From Colocasia esculenta (taxonomy: Eukaryota > Streptophyta > Magnoliopsida > Alismatales > Araceae): a stretch of DNA of 64,000 bases. The translations under genes were made by a program, and so were the position numbers. The stretch lies in the NCBI GenBank assembly GCA_014218235.1, contig CM024759.1, positions 73,634,042 through 73,698,041 of the forward strand, written 5' to 3'. Shown piece by piece: positions 24,000 to 35,783 of the stretch (positions within the stretch are counted from its first letter, which is position 1; each line of letters begins with the position of its first letter). The notes beneath the pieces were generated by a model. The model was not told the origin of the DNA, did no database searches, and was given only the letters and a program-made list of their open reading frames with translations.

Positions 24000-24540
24000 G
24001 GTCATATCATGAACAACTTTCATGAAGAGCCAAAAAATTGGATCACCCTCGTTCAGGCTGTAGAGAGGTCGCACTCACTGCTAGTTTGGATCACAATATG
24101 AGAGAGAATGTCAAGAATAATCTATTGTAACTTTAAGCACAGACCTTTATTTGATGTGATTCTAGTTAGACCTCGTAGAGGAAGTCGTGGGGAACAACTT
24201 TCATGAAGAAGCCTCGAAGAGATATGCCCTGGTTTGAGATATGGAAGGCATGATAATCATGTATATGTAGATCATGCTATGAGAGAGAATGTGAAGAATA
24301 ATCTACTATTACTTTGGGCACAGACCACCAATTGAGGTGATTCTACTTCGAGGACGAAACTGAAGAAAAGTAGAACAACTTTGATGAAGATCTCGTGAGC
24401 ATATCAGCCATTTTTCAGGCTAAGGCGTGATATCCCTGATAGTTTTGGAGGATATGAGAGAGAAAGAGTGCAACGTTGAGAATGACTTCTCCTCTAGCTT
24501 TGGGGCGATGGGGCTTGGTGTGTAGAGCCTCCAAGGGTCT
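24000..24540. repeat. ~180-bp tandem repeat, three degenerate copies
   Basis: GAACAACTTTCATGAAGA recurs at about 24,010 and 24,193, with GAACAACTTTGATGAAGA at 24,371. GAGAGAGAATGT(C/G)AAGAATAATC recurs at about 24,101 and 24,281, with a degenerate third near 24,458. The ~180-bp period is in the range of nucleosome-length satellites, but with only three copies here. Confidence 0.75.
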
Positions 24541-24679
24541 CTTCACGTGGTGGTAGTCTTTTATCCTATAAAATCCTAGGATGTATTTAAGAGAGAGAGA
24601 GTCTCGAGTTAAAGAGAGAGTCATGCATGATAAGAGATTGAGAGTCTATCTTGAGTTTGGATAGTTTTCTTTTGAAGTT

Positions 24680-24770
24680 TACTCCAAGTCCCACCATATC
24701 TCAACAGTACGGTACCGTACTACAGAGAATGTGACACGGTCGATCTAGGCGGTACGGTGAACCTTAGTGA
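24680..24770. repeat. Dispersed repeat with GGTACCGTAC core, copy 2
   Basis: Second copy of the repeat at 22,142-22,262 (ACGGTACCGTACTACAGAG, TGTGACACGGTCGAT, GGTACGGTGAACC). Confidence 0.55.
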
Positions 24771-25466
24771 CGAGGACATAGTACAAGGGCATTTGAGACA
24801 TTGGAAAAGTTAGAAGTAGGTTTACTCAACTTTTCTTACCAAAGTACTTTTTGTGAAAAACAAGTTAACTCAGATGTAGTCAAATGTGTAAACTTATTTG
24901 GAAACAAAGTAAAAGTGAGTTAAAAATAGACTAATTTTAGTCACGAGTTAAGTTAACTTTAACTCAATCTATTATCAATGTGGCCTAAACATCTTTACTT
25001 AAAAAAACTAAGAAAATAGGTTAAAATAAAAAGGGCAAAAGACAAAATTTGGGGTCTACTCTTCATGCTGCAGCTGTCACAGCCAGCGTATTGTGATATG
25101 TAGGTTTGATCCAAAACTCAAACAACTCGTGTCAAGATTCACACATAAAATATAACAAATACCTAGATGACACTTTTCGATTTTTAGTTCGAGACTAACA
25201 AAAAAAACACAAAAATTGCTTTCATTTTCTAATAATTCAGAAGAAAAAAAAAACCCTTCAATTTCTTACAATGTTCCTACCATGGCAACCCAAGTGGTGT
25301 TTGTTAGCTAGATAACACCTCGTCACTTAAGTAGATAGCGATCATTATCCATACGGATTCTAGACTTCATTCCCTTACCTTCTCATTTTGTATGTTTGCC
25401 TGCCTATCTCCCCTAATATATTACATCCAAAATAATCATCTTATGCATAAGATGTGTAGCATATAT
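24771..25466. other. Intergenic DNA, no gene seen
   Basis: AT-rich sequence without supported features. Confidence 0.6.
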
Positions 25467-25673
25467 TTATCATAAGAGAAAGACTTTCTGCACTTGTGAA
25501 AGTGTAGAAATACTTAGTCATCTTGCACTTTCTCCTTCCTATTGGTGGGAATCAAACTACCACATGGACTTCTCTCATCTTTTCCACCAATGAGAAGGGG
25601 GAAGTGCAGGATGACTAGGTATTTCTGCACTTTCACAAGTGCAAAAAGCCTTTCTCTTATCATAAATGACTTC
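25467..25673. mobile_element. Hairpin MITE, ~207 bp
   Basis: The left arm (ATAAGAGAAAGACTTTCTGC, then ACTTGTGAAAGTGTAGAAAT) is repeated inverted on the right (complement ATAAGAGAAAGGCTTTTTGC). The arms are about 80 bp and flank a 40-bp centre. It is nearly a perfect foldback. The target duplication was not resolved. Confidence 0.75.
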
Positions 25674-26062
25674 GTGTGGCTACAATCTAGCGAAAATTGA
25701 TGTGACATATCTTTTTCTAAGTGATAAAATAAAAAATTAAGAAACAATATTTGCATTATGGTATTCGACTATTCAAAATGAAAGTTCAATATTATAGATC
25801 AGACCTAAGAGAGCGGTGAATTGAGTGTTAACATTGTTTTGCTACTCAATAAACAGATTCAAACAACATAACAAAAGTGAAGGGAGATAGGAGAAAATGA
25901 GCACACCATAAAAGATGCACAAGAATTTTAAAGAGGTTCGAACACACTAAAGATGCTTCTACATCCTCTCCCCAAGTAAAATTTGGGCTTACCCACTAAC
26001 TAGACCTTAAAGGATCACACACACACACACACACGTGCTCAATGTACATACAACTCAACACC
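25674..26062. other. Transposon-like flanking sequence interrupted by the hAT insertion
   Basis: Sequence from about 25,800 resembles LTR/leader text of plant retroelements (AGAGGTTCGAACACACTAAA, CTCCCCAAGTAAAATTTGGG, a CA microsatellite at 26,018) and continues after the hAT element at 27,034 to about 27,660. No terminal repeats were found, so it is left unclassified. Confidence 0.4.
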
Positions 26063-27025
26063 CAGGGGCGGACCCACATTCAATGTGGGGGGGGGGGGGG
26101 GGGCATGGCCCCCCCATAATTTTCATTTTACAGGTTTTAAGTTGGCCCATCTCATATGCACCCCCCCTTAAATTGTTAACTTTATTGGGTTTCTTTGTAA
26201 ACTTTCAAAGTGGCCCATCATTGTTAACTAAATTAAATTTTTTAACCTCCCTCCTTCCACCCTCCCTTCTCCTGATAGAATAGAATATGAGATTTCTATC
26301 GTAAGCTCCCCCTCACCCCTCCGCCTCTAGTGTTTTAGGTTTTGATATTTTTGAGGTTTTCGGCTGAAAAAAAGTGGGAGAGAGTCGAGAGGAGAAACGG
26401 TTGTGCAGTGTGCACGCTACGCAACACTCAGAGAGCAGGGGCGAAGAGGAACTACAGCGTCGCCTTTGCAAAATTTTGAGTATTGCAAAATTTAGGTATT
26501 GTAATTTTATCATTTTTTATTTAGATTTCAATCTCAAATTTTTGAGTTTCTTTAATCTCAAAAAATTGTATTCACAAGACTTCACAGAACAAAAGATGAT
26601 GTAATTAAGGATACAGTTAGAGCACTTTGAGTATGTACGGTAACATCAGAAATTTAAAAATATGTCCACTATTTCTGATCTATGTCAGTGGCTGATGAAA
26701 ACAGGAAAATAAAAAATTTATCCATACAGAGTCTTCCAGTTTCCACAGCTACAACAAAACGATCATTTTCAACTATGAATATTATTAAGAACAAATTTCG
26801 CAACAAGATAGAAGATGATTTTTATCTGATTGTTTGATCATCTATATTGAGAAGAAAATTGTTAAAACTTTTAACATAGATTCAATTATAGATGATTTTC
26901 GTGACTTGAAAGAACGAAGAACTTTATTCTGATATAGATCACATGTGATAAAATTTAAGGTATTTTATTTTTTCAAATCTTCTTATTTTGGCCCCCCCTT
27001 ATACTTCATCCTGCGTCCGCCCCTG
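26063..27025 (+). mobile_element. hAT transposon deletion derivative with 8-bp target duplication
   Basis: The ends CAGGGGCGGAC (26,063) and GTCCGCCCCTG (27,025) are inverted repeats. The perfect 8-bp duplication TCAACACC flanks them (26,055-26,062 and 27,026-27,033). The CAGGG terminus and 8-bp duplication define the hAT superfamily. At 963 bp it keeps only the start and the last exon remains of a transposase. A G-run of about 17 lies at 26,086-26,103 near the left end. Confidence 0.92.
26755..26935 (+). pseudogene. hAT transposase C-terminal dimerisation fragment
   Basis: The plus-strand translation around 26,740-26,935 gives TKRSFSTMNIIKNKFRNKIE, then (after a frameshift) IEKKIVKTFNIDSIIDDF and DLKERR. 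This is the conserved end of the dimerisation domain of hAT transposases of the zinc-finger/TTF type. It is broken by a stop and a shift near 26,838. It shows that the 963-bp element derives from an autonomous element by internal deletion. Confidence 0.8.
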
Positions 27026-27033
27026 TCAACACC

Positions 27034-29558
27034 CACACTTCTGCAGACCACCACACACGCCTTTCAAAGGTGAGATCCACACACACACAAAATCCCCTAG
27101 TGCCACAAGACACACCATGCCCAAGAGATGGGCACTCACACAAACGTTCAATCAACAGGAATATTCTTAACAATAAAGTACAAGGGTGAAAGGAGAAGAG
27201 ATCAATTTGAGAGCTATCCATCTTCCCCTACAGATCTTATCAATCTTTCTGTGTCGAAGTAGCACATCTTCTTCAAGCCAGAGAAGGATCATGATGATTC
27301 GATGCAGCCACAAAGGAGTAGAGGTCTTCCTCCACGAAGTCTCTCTCTCTATCTCTCTTGGAGCGCCCAAAACTTGGTTCCTCTTAGTTAGCATGATGAA
27401 TGATCTTCCACCCCAACTCAATCTCGTAGCATTATTATGTAGAGAGACAAGAATCTTGCAAAACAAGGAAACAAAGTAAAATCCGAAATTTTGCCAACAA
27501 TGGAGTAGAGTAGAGGGGTTGACACTCTACCTGTCCAAAATAAGAAACTTGTGCGTTTGCAACCCTGTTAACTTTTCAACCATACATTCTTTGTTAGTAA
27601 GATTTCACATATTGGAAAGACCAAAATAAAAGTTGCAAAAATAGTCACACATCACCCTTTAAACTGTTGGGTTATATAAATGGGCATCATCATGGCAGCA
27701 ACCGAGAAAATGCATGTGTAGTACAAACCATAGTATATATACATACGAGCTTGATTCAACTAGCAACAACCAAAATAGAACATGTATAAGAAAGATTGCA
27801 TAAAGAAGCATATTGTAAATACGCATGAACAGAACAAATATGAACAGTAGAAGTGCCTCGTAGAAACTCCCCTTAAAAAAGATATCGCCCACATACAAAT
27901 GGTGCGATAGGTATAACGGTCTCCCCCATAATACGACTACCGCGACATGAGATTGACAGGTGCACTCTTGATAATCCCGTAGAACATGCATGCTAATACT
28001 AAGCCTAATCCTCTACTTAAATATAACAGTAAAAAGGGTAGAAGAGCATGCACCGAACACCGTGGGAAGAGTCTCCCGACGGTGTTCACAAAAGGACGCC
28101 GACCACGGGCACGGAAGACGACGACATTCATAGGCGAAAGGACGAAGGCCACCAAAAGCCGCAAGGGGATGAGGATGGTTGATGATCACCAGGCGTCGTC
28201 GACAGCACAACACAGTGTAGGGCACAGAGAGGGAAGACAAGAGAGGGAGGGTAGGAGTTGCGAGTGGTTCCTCGGGGAGTTGAAAACGGCATTATCAAAA
28301 AGTGTAAAAATGATTAGGGAGCCCTAATCACCCTTTAAGCCACGCCCACACCCACACGACAATAGTCATGGGCTCACTCAATAAATCAACCCAAAAGTAA
28401 GTTAATTCTCTCCAATAAAGGGCATAAATTCAAGCAGTTAAAATAAAAAGGTGCATACTGTAAGGAGGTCAACCCGCGACATTACACGTGCACGCCCGTC
28501 TAACCTTGTTCGACATGTGTGTGTGTGATAGGGTCTAGCATAACCTCATTATTATCTATAAGACATAGTCTCATGAACTCATGAGATTATATAGTCTTTC
28601 TTCTCCTTAGAGATTTCTCATGTGAGATTAAAGACCCCACAACAAAAGATAAAACTTGCACACCTTTTCACTTTATCAATCCTTAAATTTTTCTTTTTTA
28701 GTATTGCCCCCAATCTCGTTTTACCCAACATAAATATCATTAATAAGCATTTAAATGTTACTCGAAAACAAGTTGTCATCACACTGCATAGTCTATCTAC
28801 TTAAACATTCATTTCAAACTCGCAAACCCACATGTAATAAAGATTGGCCCAAATAAGAATAGACTTTGTTATAATCAAAATCATGAAGGGATCATAATAG
28901 AAAATATATGTTGTGTTTATTTGGATACATGATATGACTGGTTTGTTTAAACATAGTGGTATTGGCTCTTAATTTTCTTTAAACAAATATCAAGTCTCAT
29001 TTCCTGCGAAGAATCACCAGTACAGCTTCTCTATTTCGAAGAAAGAGACAAACGAGCAATATTAAAGCGGAGAGATATGGTGATTGGTGGCAGCTCGTTC
29101 TTGGAGCATTTCCAGGTTAATTAATTTGCGGATATAACAGTTGTGAAGTCCCGAAGGGCGTTTGATTCACCGATCAAAGTTTAACACATCCAGGTACTTT
29201 TCACAACTCTGTATCAATATATTAATTCAGATTTGACCCTGCATATATAATTATATCTTTGTTAGCCGATTTGATAATCAAATAAATAATCTCAGAGTTG
29301 CTTCAACTTTTCATTTTTTTTTAGTTCAGTAGCAGAAATCACTCCGTCTCGGATTCGGATCTCGAGGTTCTTCTCTTTTCTTTTTCTTTTTTTGACATGA
29401 AAATAAAAATTTATATTATAAAAATAAGAGAAGTGTATGATGACATAACAAATCATACGTGAGAGGGAGAAAATTGACCTCCATCTGCCAAAACAGGTCG
29501 GAGGATGCATGGCAGCCCATACCCCCCTCCCAACCCAACAAAAGACCCACAGTTGATA
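27034..29558. other. Intergenic DNA, no confirmed gene
   Basis: Contains the second half of the unclassified retroelement-like segment (to ~27,660), a GC-rich patch at 28,040-28,270 that gives overlapping ORFs on both strands, and AT-rich DNA. A short possible exon at 29,077-29,115 (MVIGGSSFLEHFQ followed by GTTAAT) is too small to support a gene. Confidence 0.5.
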
Positions 29559-30502
29559 TCTATAACTATATATTAGAAGAGACACTTTTGATTTTCGCCC
29601 GGTCCAATTCTCTTCCGGTTCAATTATGACCTTTAAATTCCATGCGCATTTAATTAGTTTGAATGGACGACGCCGAATCTAACGTATGCTCTTCCCATGC
29701 GTGTCGGTTTTCCTTCTCGCGGGCATGCGTCAATGGCACCGAATCTGATGCATGCTCTTTCAATACCTTTCCGTTTTCCATCCAGCGGGCATGCGTTAGT
29801 TACATGCCTTGTCCTCTTCCTCGTCGTCAATTGGCGGTGAAGCCCTGTCCTCTTCCATCTGACAACCATGTTTCTATTGATCACTACGACGGAAAGAGCA
29901 GCTTCCCCTTTGGGCGAAGGTGAAGGTGGAGGAAGATCACTGGGGGCGCCCTGGCTGGTCGGTGTGGAGCAGCAACAGGGACGCCCCGGAGCGGACGTGG
30001 AGGTGGAGATCGATGGAGGGATGAGCAGCTGCTGTGAGGGGTCAAAGGGGAGGAAGTAGGGGCAAAGCAAGAAGAGGAAGAGTATGGCAATGCCTAGGAG
30101 CTCCTGCCCTCTGTTGGGCACCTTCTTCTTGGAGAATAGCAGCAGTATATGTTAGAGAAGCAAGAAAGGGAAAAACAGAGTATCGGAGACCCAGGCGGCG
30201 GCTGCTGCTGCGTCCGCGATCGCCACCGCCTCCGGCCGCCTGCTGTTGCGCCAGCTGCTCCTGTTCTAGCAGATGCTCCTGCCGTGGCACCACTTCGGAC
30301 AGCGGATGCCTCTCCTTTGGCGGTGAGGTCCTCTTCCCGCTTCCCCTCCTCCCCATCCCACCCCCTGACCCCGGCCATCAACGGTGATGTCCCCTCACCC
30401 TTGAAAATACCAGTCTTGAATTAGTCTTAAATTTTATCATTGTCCACCTTCTCCTGCAGTTTGCTTCACGTACATTGTCACAGGGTCTAAGAAACGGTCG
30501 TG

Positions 30503-30990
30503 ATGGGAAAGGGATCAAAGAAGCGGATGAAGAAGCCCAAATTCAATGGTCGCCCTCATCTCCAACAAAGGGCCAATTCCTTTGGAGAAGAAAATATGGA
30601 TGATGAGATTGATGCCTGTATGAATGCATTCCTTTTATCTCTTCCTCTGTCTAACATCTTATGTTTAACTTTCATTCGCATTAGACCTTTTTTTCTTTCA
30701 TCTTTTTGTTTATTGTGCTGTCGTCTTTCATATTTTCTATTACTTAGTTTACTCTTTTGGCAGTCCACAAACAGCGAGACGTGGTTGGTTCCCATTGACA
30801 TTAATTGCGATGCTGGTAGGTACTGGGTAACCATTTGATGTATTAGGATGTTGATTTGTTTAGTTGACTATCGCTCACTTTATTTTCTTGTCTTTTTCCC
30901 CTCAATTACTGTTGGGATTTGGTTGAATACTGCAGGGGATGCTTCAGATGTAGATGATGAGCAGCCAGTATTTGATTTTGATGTTGGTGG
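30503..30990 (+). pseudogene. Captured fragment of a Sas10/THALLO-like gene
   Basis: Three exon-like blocks with intact splice borders are visible: 30,503-30,617 (MGKGSKKRMKKPK to MDDEIDA, then GTATGA), 30,764-30,815 (after CAG, before GTAGGT) and from 30,936 (GDASDVDDEQPVFDFDVGG). The basic N-terminus, MDDEIDAFHKQRDVV when the first exon is joined to the second, and the acidic DDEQPVFD segment match the start of plant Sas10/Utp3-family (THALLO) nucleolar proteins. Exon 2 contains a tandem GGTTGGTT that shifts the frame, and homology ends after ~30,985, so it is a dead fragment. The family assignment rests on recall of short motifs. Confidence 0.55.
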
Positions 30991-31594
30991 CTTGTGCATT
31001 GAATTTTCATGTAGCTTGATGAATTATAATTACAAAGAGTTTGAAGAACACTTAAAATCAGTTTTTAGTGAGTCACAACGTCTACAATGCTTATATCATA
31101 AGGCAGAAAATGTGTGCACAAAAAGAATAGCAATGTGGACGTCTCCGTGGCATTTTTGCCTTGTGGCTTTTGCCATCTGGCCGGTAACCTTCAACATTCT
31201 AAAAATGGCCGTATATAATAGGATAGCAAAGATTATTAGGGTAGTATGTGCCAAGCTGCCTGGCATAATTTTCTCATATTGGGTTGGTGTTGTGCTTCCA
31301 CAGTAGTTATGTGGCTCGCCATATTCCTGAGAGATGTCTCAGAATTCTTACTGTACATGGCCTCTTTGTCCTGATGTATATTTGCTTTTCCCCAAGAGGC
31401 ACGTTGCTTTAAAAAATGTCTTTCTGAGTTCTCTTATCTTTTGAACCCCTGATATGTTGTTGCTAAACTTGATGTTTAATATGGCTTCATCGTCTTTCAA
31501 TAATTTCATCTCTTCTCCAGAGTAGAGCGAAATAGTAAAACTATAAACTTAAACCTTTGGTCATTGTCTGATCATCATAAAAGCAGACAAAGAA

Positions 31595-31849
31595 ATGTCT
31601 GCAAAAGAGAAGGTTAGATTCTTAAAGAAGGTGAAAAGTGGGATTAACTATTTCAATGACATGCACTTAACTAGCTATATTAAAGCTTTTATTGTTATAG
31701 GAATGGAATCATCCGGGTTGGTTGGAGATAAGGCATGCATCACCCCTGATTTGAATTGTTTCGGCCAGGCAGATCCTACATTCTATTGCAGCAGACTCAG
31801 TGTGAGGCATACAGTGGTGGCAGGGATGGCTGAGAATCCTAATGGGTAA
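31595..31849 (+). pseudogene. Second captured coding-like segment in the Helitron, unrecognised
   Basis: An 84-codon open frame starts MSAKEKVRFLKKVKSG and continues through SSGLVGDKACITPD. It ends in NPNG followed by GTAAGT-like sequence (GGGTAAGTACAT), which looks like a splice donor. It may be one or two exons of a host gene captured by the Helitron. I do not recognise the family. It lies downstream of the Sas10-like exons and may come from a different gene. Confidence 0.35.
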
Positions 31850-32277
31850 GTACATGGGTTCTCCCATCTTGCCTCACCCTTGAGGGTAAGGAAATCAAAA
31901 CCAGATTGGATTTGCTGATCTGGTGGGATTTTGCTCAAAACCATCCACCCTGACTTTTCATACCCCGATGCTTACTGAGGGTCAGCCACATGAGGGTGGA
32001 TCAGCTTGGGTTCAGCTGCATGAATGGCAGATCCCACACCAAGATGGAAGAAGAATCAACGGCCAAGAAGAAAATTTGGGGGAGGGGAGAAAATACTTAC
32101 CCTGTTTGTAACCACTATTAACAAAAAAATTATATGAATCTCATAAAAGTGATAAATTATACAATTTTAAAAAGTTAAAATGGAAAGTTTTCAAAATGTT
32201 GAATATTATAATAATTTTATTACATCCATAATTATATTACACGCGCGTAGCGCGTTCTTTTAACTAGTATTGAAAAA

Positions 32278-32460
32278 GAGAAAGGTTTATTGCACTTTAC
32301 ATTGCACTTCAAGTGCAATGTGATTAGGCAACAAATTCATGTGGTATCCAATAATTAGATTGTTATTTTATCACTCCTCATTTAAGAGATGCCACATAAA
32401 TTATTATCTAGTCATATTATATTTAAAATGTAATGTACAAGTATAATAAATCTTTTTATT
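32278..32460. mobile_element. MITE, family 1, copy 2
   Basis: The same family as 12,840-13,025: GTGCAATGTGATTAGG, the direct text TTTATCACTCCTCATTTAAG (complement of the GAGGAGTGATAAA seen in copy 1) and ends built on TTTATTGCAC/GTATAATAAATC. It lies 10 bases beyond the Helitron 3' end. Confidence 0.65.
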
Positions 32461-32462
32461 AA

Positions 32463-33833
32463 AAAAATAACAAAATAATACGTACAAAAGCTCCCACAGA
32501 AATAGAACAAGGATCAAGCAGAGGTAGGAGAAGCCCCTAAAAGACAACCAATTCACGGCGAGACTCAAACTCCATGGGCAAGATGTTTTTATGCAGTGGA
32601 AACGGAAGCTCAGCAGATGCATATCTGAAGAGATTATGCCGGTTAAGTGGCTCTATTTCGGTATTTATATATATATATATATATCCACTATTAAATCAGC
32701 CACAAGTGTAACTTTCTTTTTAGCGTGCACCCAAGATATATGTACCTATGGCGTACGTGTGAATCTAATTAGACTAAACTTGCTATTGTGGCAGCTGGTA
32801 AATTTCTAGAGTACCCCAATCAACAGTCCATGTGTAAATGAATTACGTCGTGGATTGGTGCATATCCGTACATTTGTTATAACATTACGGGATTTTTATA
32901 AATAAATTATTATTAGACGTGAATTTACAAAAAAACTATTCTTAAAAAAATATTAGTAAACATATCTTTATCTGAAATCAAATAGTAGAAATATATAATG
33001 ACGACTATTGTCACGTAATATTCACATTATTTGATTTCAGATAAGAATATAATGATTTTTTTTTATAAATTCACTTATATCAATGATATAACCCCTAACA
33101 TTATTCGACTTTTGAACTTTCACCTGCAAATATGAGGCGTAATCATTTTCTTTCCGATCGAGCCGGCCTCATCCTCGCGGTAGTTTCACATATTCTTTTT
33201 GACTCCTTTTTTTTCCAATCTTATAATATGTAAATTGTTGCTGGCTACTTCTGAGTCCATGGATCTGCTAATTAACACCCATCTTAATTCCTCGTAGCAA
33301 AGAATTACCAAGCTGTTATCCATTTAGGCCATTCTTCGTGTGCTGCTGTAATGCAGGCTATATATGTCTTCTCTGTTTAAGTTTTCCTATTTTCTTTTGG
33401 GATCTTATAATCAGATCATTTTAATGGTTTAATAGAAATCCTTTTATTGTTAAAAAAAAAAAATCTAAAGACTAGCGTGTGGAATGATCCATCCAGCTGG
33501 TAGGTAAAGGGAAAGACTCGAGACTCGTGGCTAAGAGAGTCAATGGATTAGGCCAATTTCTAACCCTGTTAGGTTGACCTGTGTTAAAAGTCCATGAAAA
33601 ACTCAAATATTCAGTCCAAGTTCATAAAAATAGTCTAAACATTAGACCCATTTTTAGATGGGTTTGAATGGATTGGCCCATCGAACTAGATCCTAGAGTT
33701 TTCTTCTCATATGATCTTGCATCCGATTCTAGAAGAGAGGACACACATGCTCATGGATTAGATTAAAAGGTAAAAGAAAGAATTGAAGAAGCGTCAAACC
33801 AAAACATTGTTAAAAAAATCAAATTAAGGTGTT
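32463..33833. other. Intergenic DNA, no gene seen
   Basis: AT-rich. A TA microsatellite is at 32,666-32,685, and a short inverted pair around 32,940-33,060 (TATCTGAAATCAAATA and TATTTGATTTCAGATA-like) suggests another small degraded hairpin element. Confidence 0.5.
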
Positions 33834-34425
33834 TAATTTTTTTAGAGCTTTAACTTTATATCTAAACTATGTCTAATTAAGATGTAATTTCAAACACAAG
33901 TTAATTGAAAGTTGATGTATTTTGTGATAATTTTAATTTATTTTTTCAAAAATAAATTTTTGTAGAGTAAAAGTTACTCTAAAAAATCAATAATTCAACT
34001 TAATCTCAATATTTGTACACCAATAATTGTCAATATTTATTCTTTGAAATCTATATTTTTTTTAATAATTATGATAGTTTTATATTCAACTCATTATTAA
34101 CATATCTTCAGTACTGTTTCCAGATGTGCACATATTGACGCAGTATTACCGAACTTTGATAATTGAATATAAAATTATCATAATTATCAAAAAATTATAT
34201 TTATTTTACATATATAAACATTGAGTATTATTGATGTACGGATATCGAGATTAAGTTGAATTATTAATTTTTAAAATAATTTTCACTCTATGAAAATTTA
34301 TTTTGAAAAATTAAACTAAAATCATTATAAAATACGTCACCTTCCAATTAACTTGTGTTTAAAATTACATCTTAATTAGATATCGTTCATATATAAAATT
34401 AAAATTCTAAAAAAAGTAAACAAAT
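33834..34425. mobile_element. Foldback element with ~280-bp arms
   Basis: The left arm has TCTAATTAAGATGTAATTTC, AACACAAGTTAATTG, CAACTTAATCTCAATA and TAATTATGATAGTTTTATAT. The right arm repeats these inverted (AATATAAAATTATCATAATT, GAGATTAAGTTGAATTATTA, CAATTAACTTGTGTTT, ACATCTTAATTAGATATCG). The centre lies near 34,110-34,140. The family is also seen as two direct half-copies at 23.2-23.8 kb. Non-coding. Confidence 0.75.
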
Positions 34426-34689
34426 TAATTTGGTTTCTATAAAGAAGGAAGGGCCAGTAAAAAAATCGATCAATTGATGGCCGATTTGCGCAGGAATCAA
34501 TCATTGATTCACCAATTTTATAAGCAGAGAAGAGTAAATTTCATCATGAAGGAGGGGGCATCAACTCTTATGCAAAATGGTCTCCAATGAACCTCAACGA
34601 ATCAACAATAGAGTTGGACTTGAGTTTGAGTTGATTCATTTTAATTTTAAACTGAATTGAGTTTAGATTAGGTCAATCCAAATTCACCT

Positions 34690-35560
34690 CCCGTAGCCCA
34701 TATGTATATGTCAATTTGCGTCCCAACGTTGGGTCAAAACATTGGCATTTTATGCATCTTGGCATCCATGACTTCCCACCACGGTGTGTCGACGGTCTCC
34801 AACATTCACACGTCACCGCCGAAATCGCTGCAATTTTCTGATTGGAGAATTGTTTAACATTCGGTTAATGGAGCACAAAATTTCATGTGAATTACATGTG
34901 TTATGATCGGGTTGAGCACCAGAGTTTACAGGTTGTGCAGTCAAACATCCGATTAATGAAACCCACAATTGATCACTTCACGTGAGATTTTGTGCTCGTT
35001 TATTAAATATAAATCAATTCTCTTTTGGATGTTTTACGATGTCTTTTCATCCGTTGTGCCTTCTTCCTTTTGATGTTATTATAAGAAATAAGGTAGAGTA
35101 GATATTGTGTACGTTATAGAGAGAAGGAGAAGGTCAGAGGAGAAATCATTTCATATATACCAGTGTTAGATTTCCATTTTATATTAGTAAACCATCTTAT
35201 ATACACCATATCAACATGCCACTTTTGCATGAGCTACATCATGCTCACAACCCTCGTAATGCATACATCTCCACCATCCATTATCCACCATCTCATGATC
35301 CTAGAAGAGGAAGGTGAAGCCACTTCGATCTGTTGAATAAATTGCCTGCCACATTATATATACTTGTATCATATTCTAAACACCCCATCAATAAGTGATC
35401 CAATTGTGCCACATATTATGTTTGCATCTATGATAATTACGAAACATTTGCTTTCTATATATTAATCTCTCTCTGTCTCTCATATTTCGAGTGTGTGTTC
35501 GCGGTCTCTACACCTTTTGGGGCAGATTTGATAATCGTATAGACATCTCAAATATAATAC
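34690..35560 (+). pseudogene. Copy A of the inhibitor locus: flanks only, gene deleted
   Basis: 34,720-34,840 (GGGTCAAAACATTGGC, GACTTCCCACCACGGTG) matches 40,805-40,905 upstream of the inhibitor gene in copy B. 35,213-35,270 (ATGCCACTTTTGCATGAG, AATGCATACATCT) matches 41,222-41,275. From 35,320 (CACTTCGATCTGTTGAATAA, CAATAAGTGATCCAATTGTG) it instead matches the 3' region of the gene at 55,750-55,850. The promoter-proximal part and coding sequence between them are missing. This is inferred from by-eye alignment. Confidence 0.6.
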
Positions 35561-35783
35561 CGTGGATAAGTTTACAAAAAAAATGATAATTACATGGATA
35601 GAAAACCACTGTGGATAAATCCCTTATACAGGATAATTCTTTGATAGCTTGGTTATCTTTTAAGCTATGCTAAATTATGTTATTATTCGAGGCTATACCA
35701 AAATAGAAGAGTAAAAAAAACACTTAGATTTTCTTATCCAAGCTAGGTTAACATTTTCTGGTAATCAAACCGCCTTACAACTT

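Larger units (their letters stand above)
29559..32267 (+). mobile_element. Helitron carrying gene fragments
   Basis: The 5' end TCTATAACTATATATTAGAA after host A (29,558) and the 3' end CTAG before host T (32,268) are canonical Helitron termini. Eight bases before the 3' CTAG is a GC-rich hairpin, ACGCGCGTAGCGCGT (32,241-32,255). Length is 2,709 bp. No Rep/helicase is present, so it is non-autonomous. The interior holds a GC-rich leader-like region (29,650-30,400) and exons of captured genes in the same orientation. Confidence 0.85.

Noticed and set aside
27186..28327. Overlapping ORFs of 70-113 aa
   Set aside because: They occur on both strands in repeat-like sequence, with no recognisable domain and no splice context.
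30034..30424. Overlapping GC-rich ORFs in the Helitron
   Set aside because: All frames are open because of GC composition, with low-complexity Ala/Pro/Arg/Cys content and no motif.
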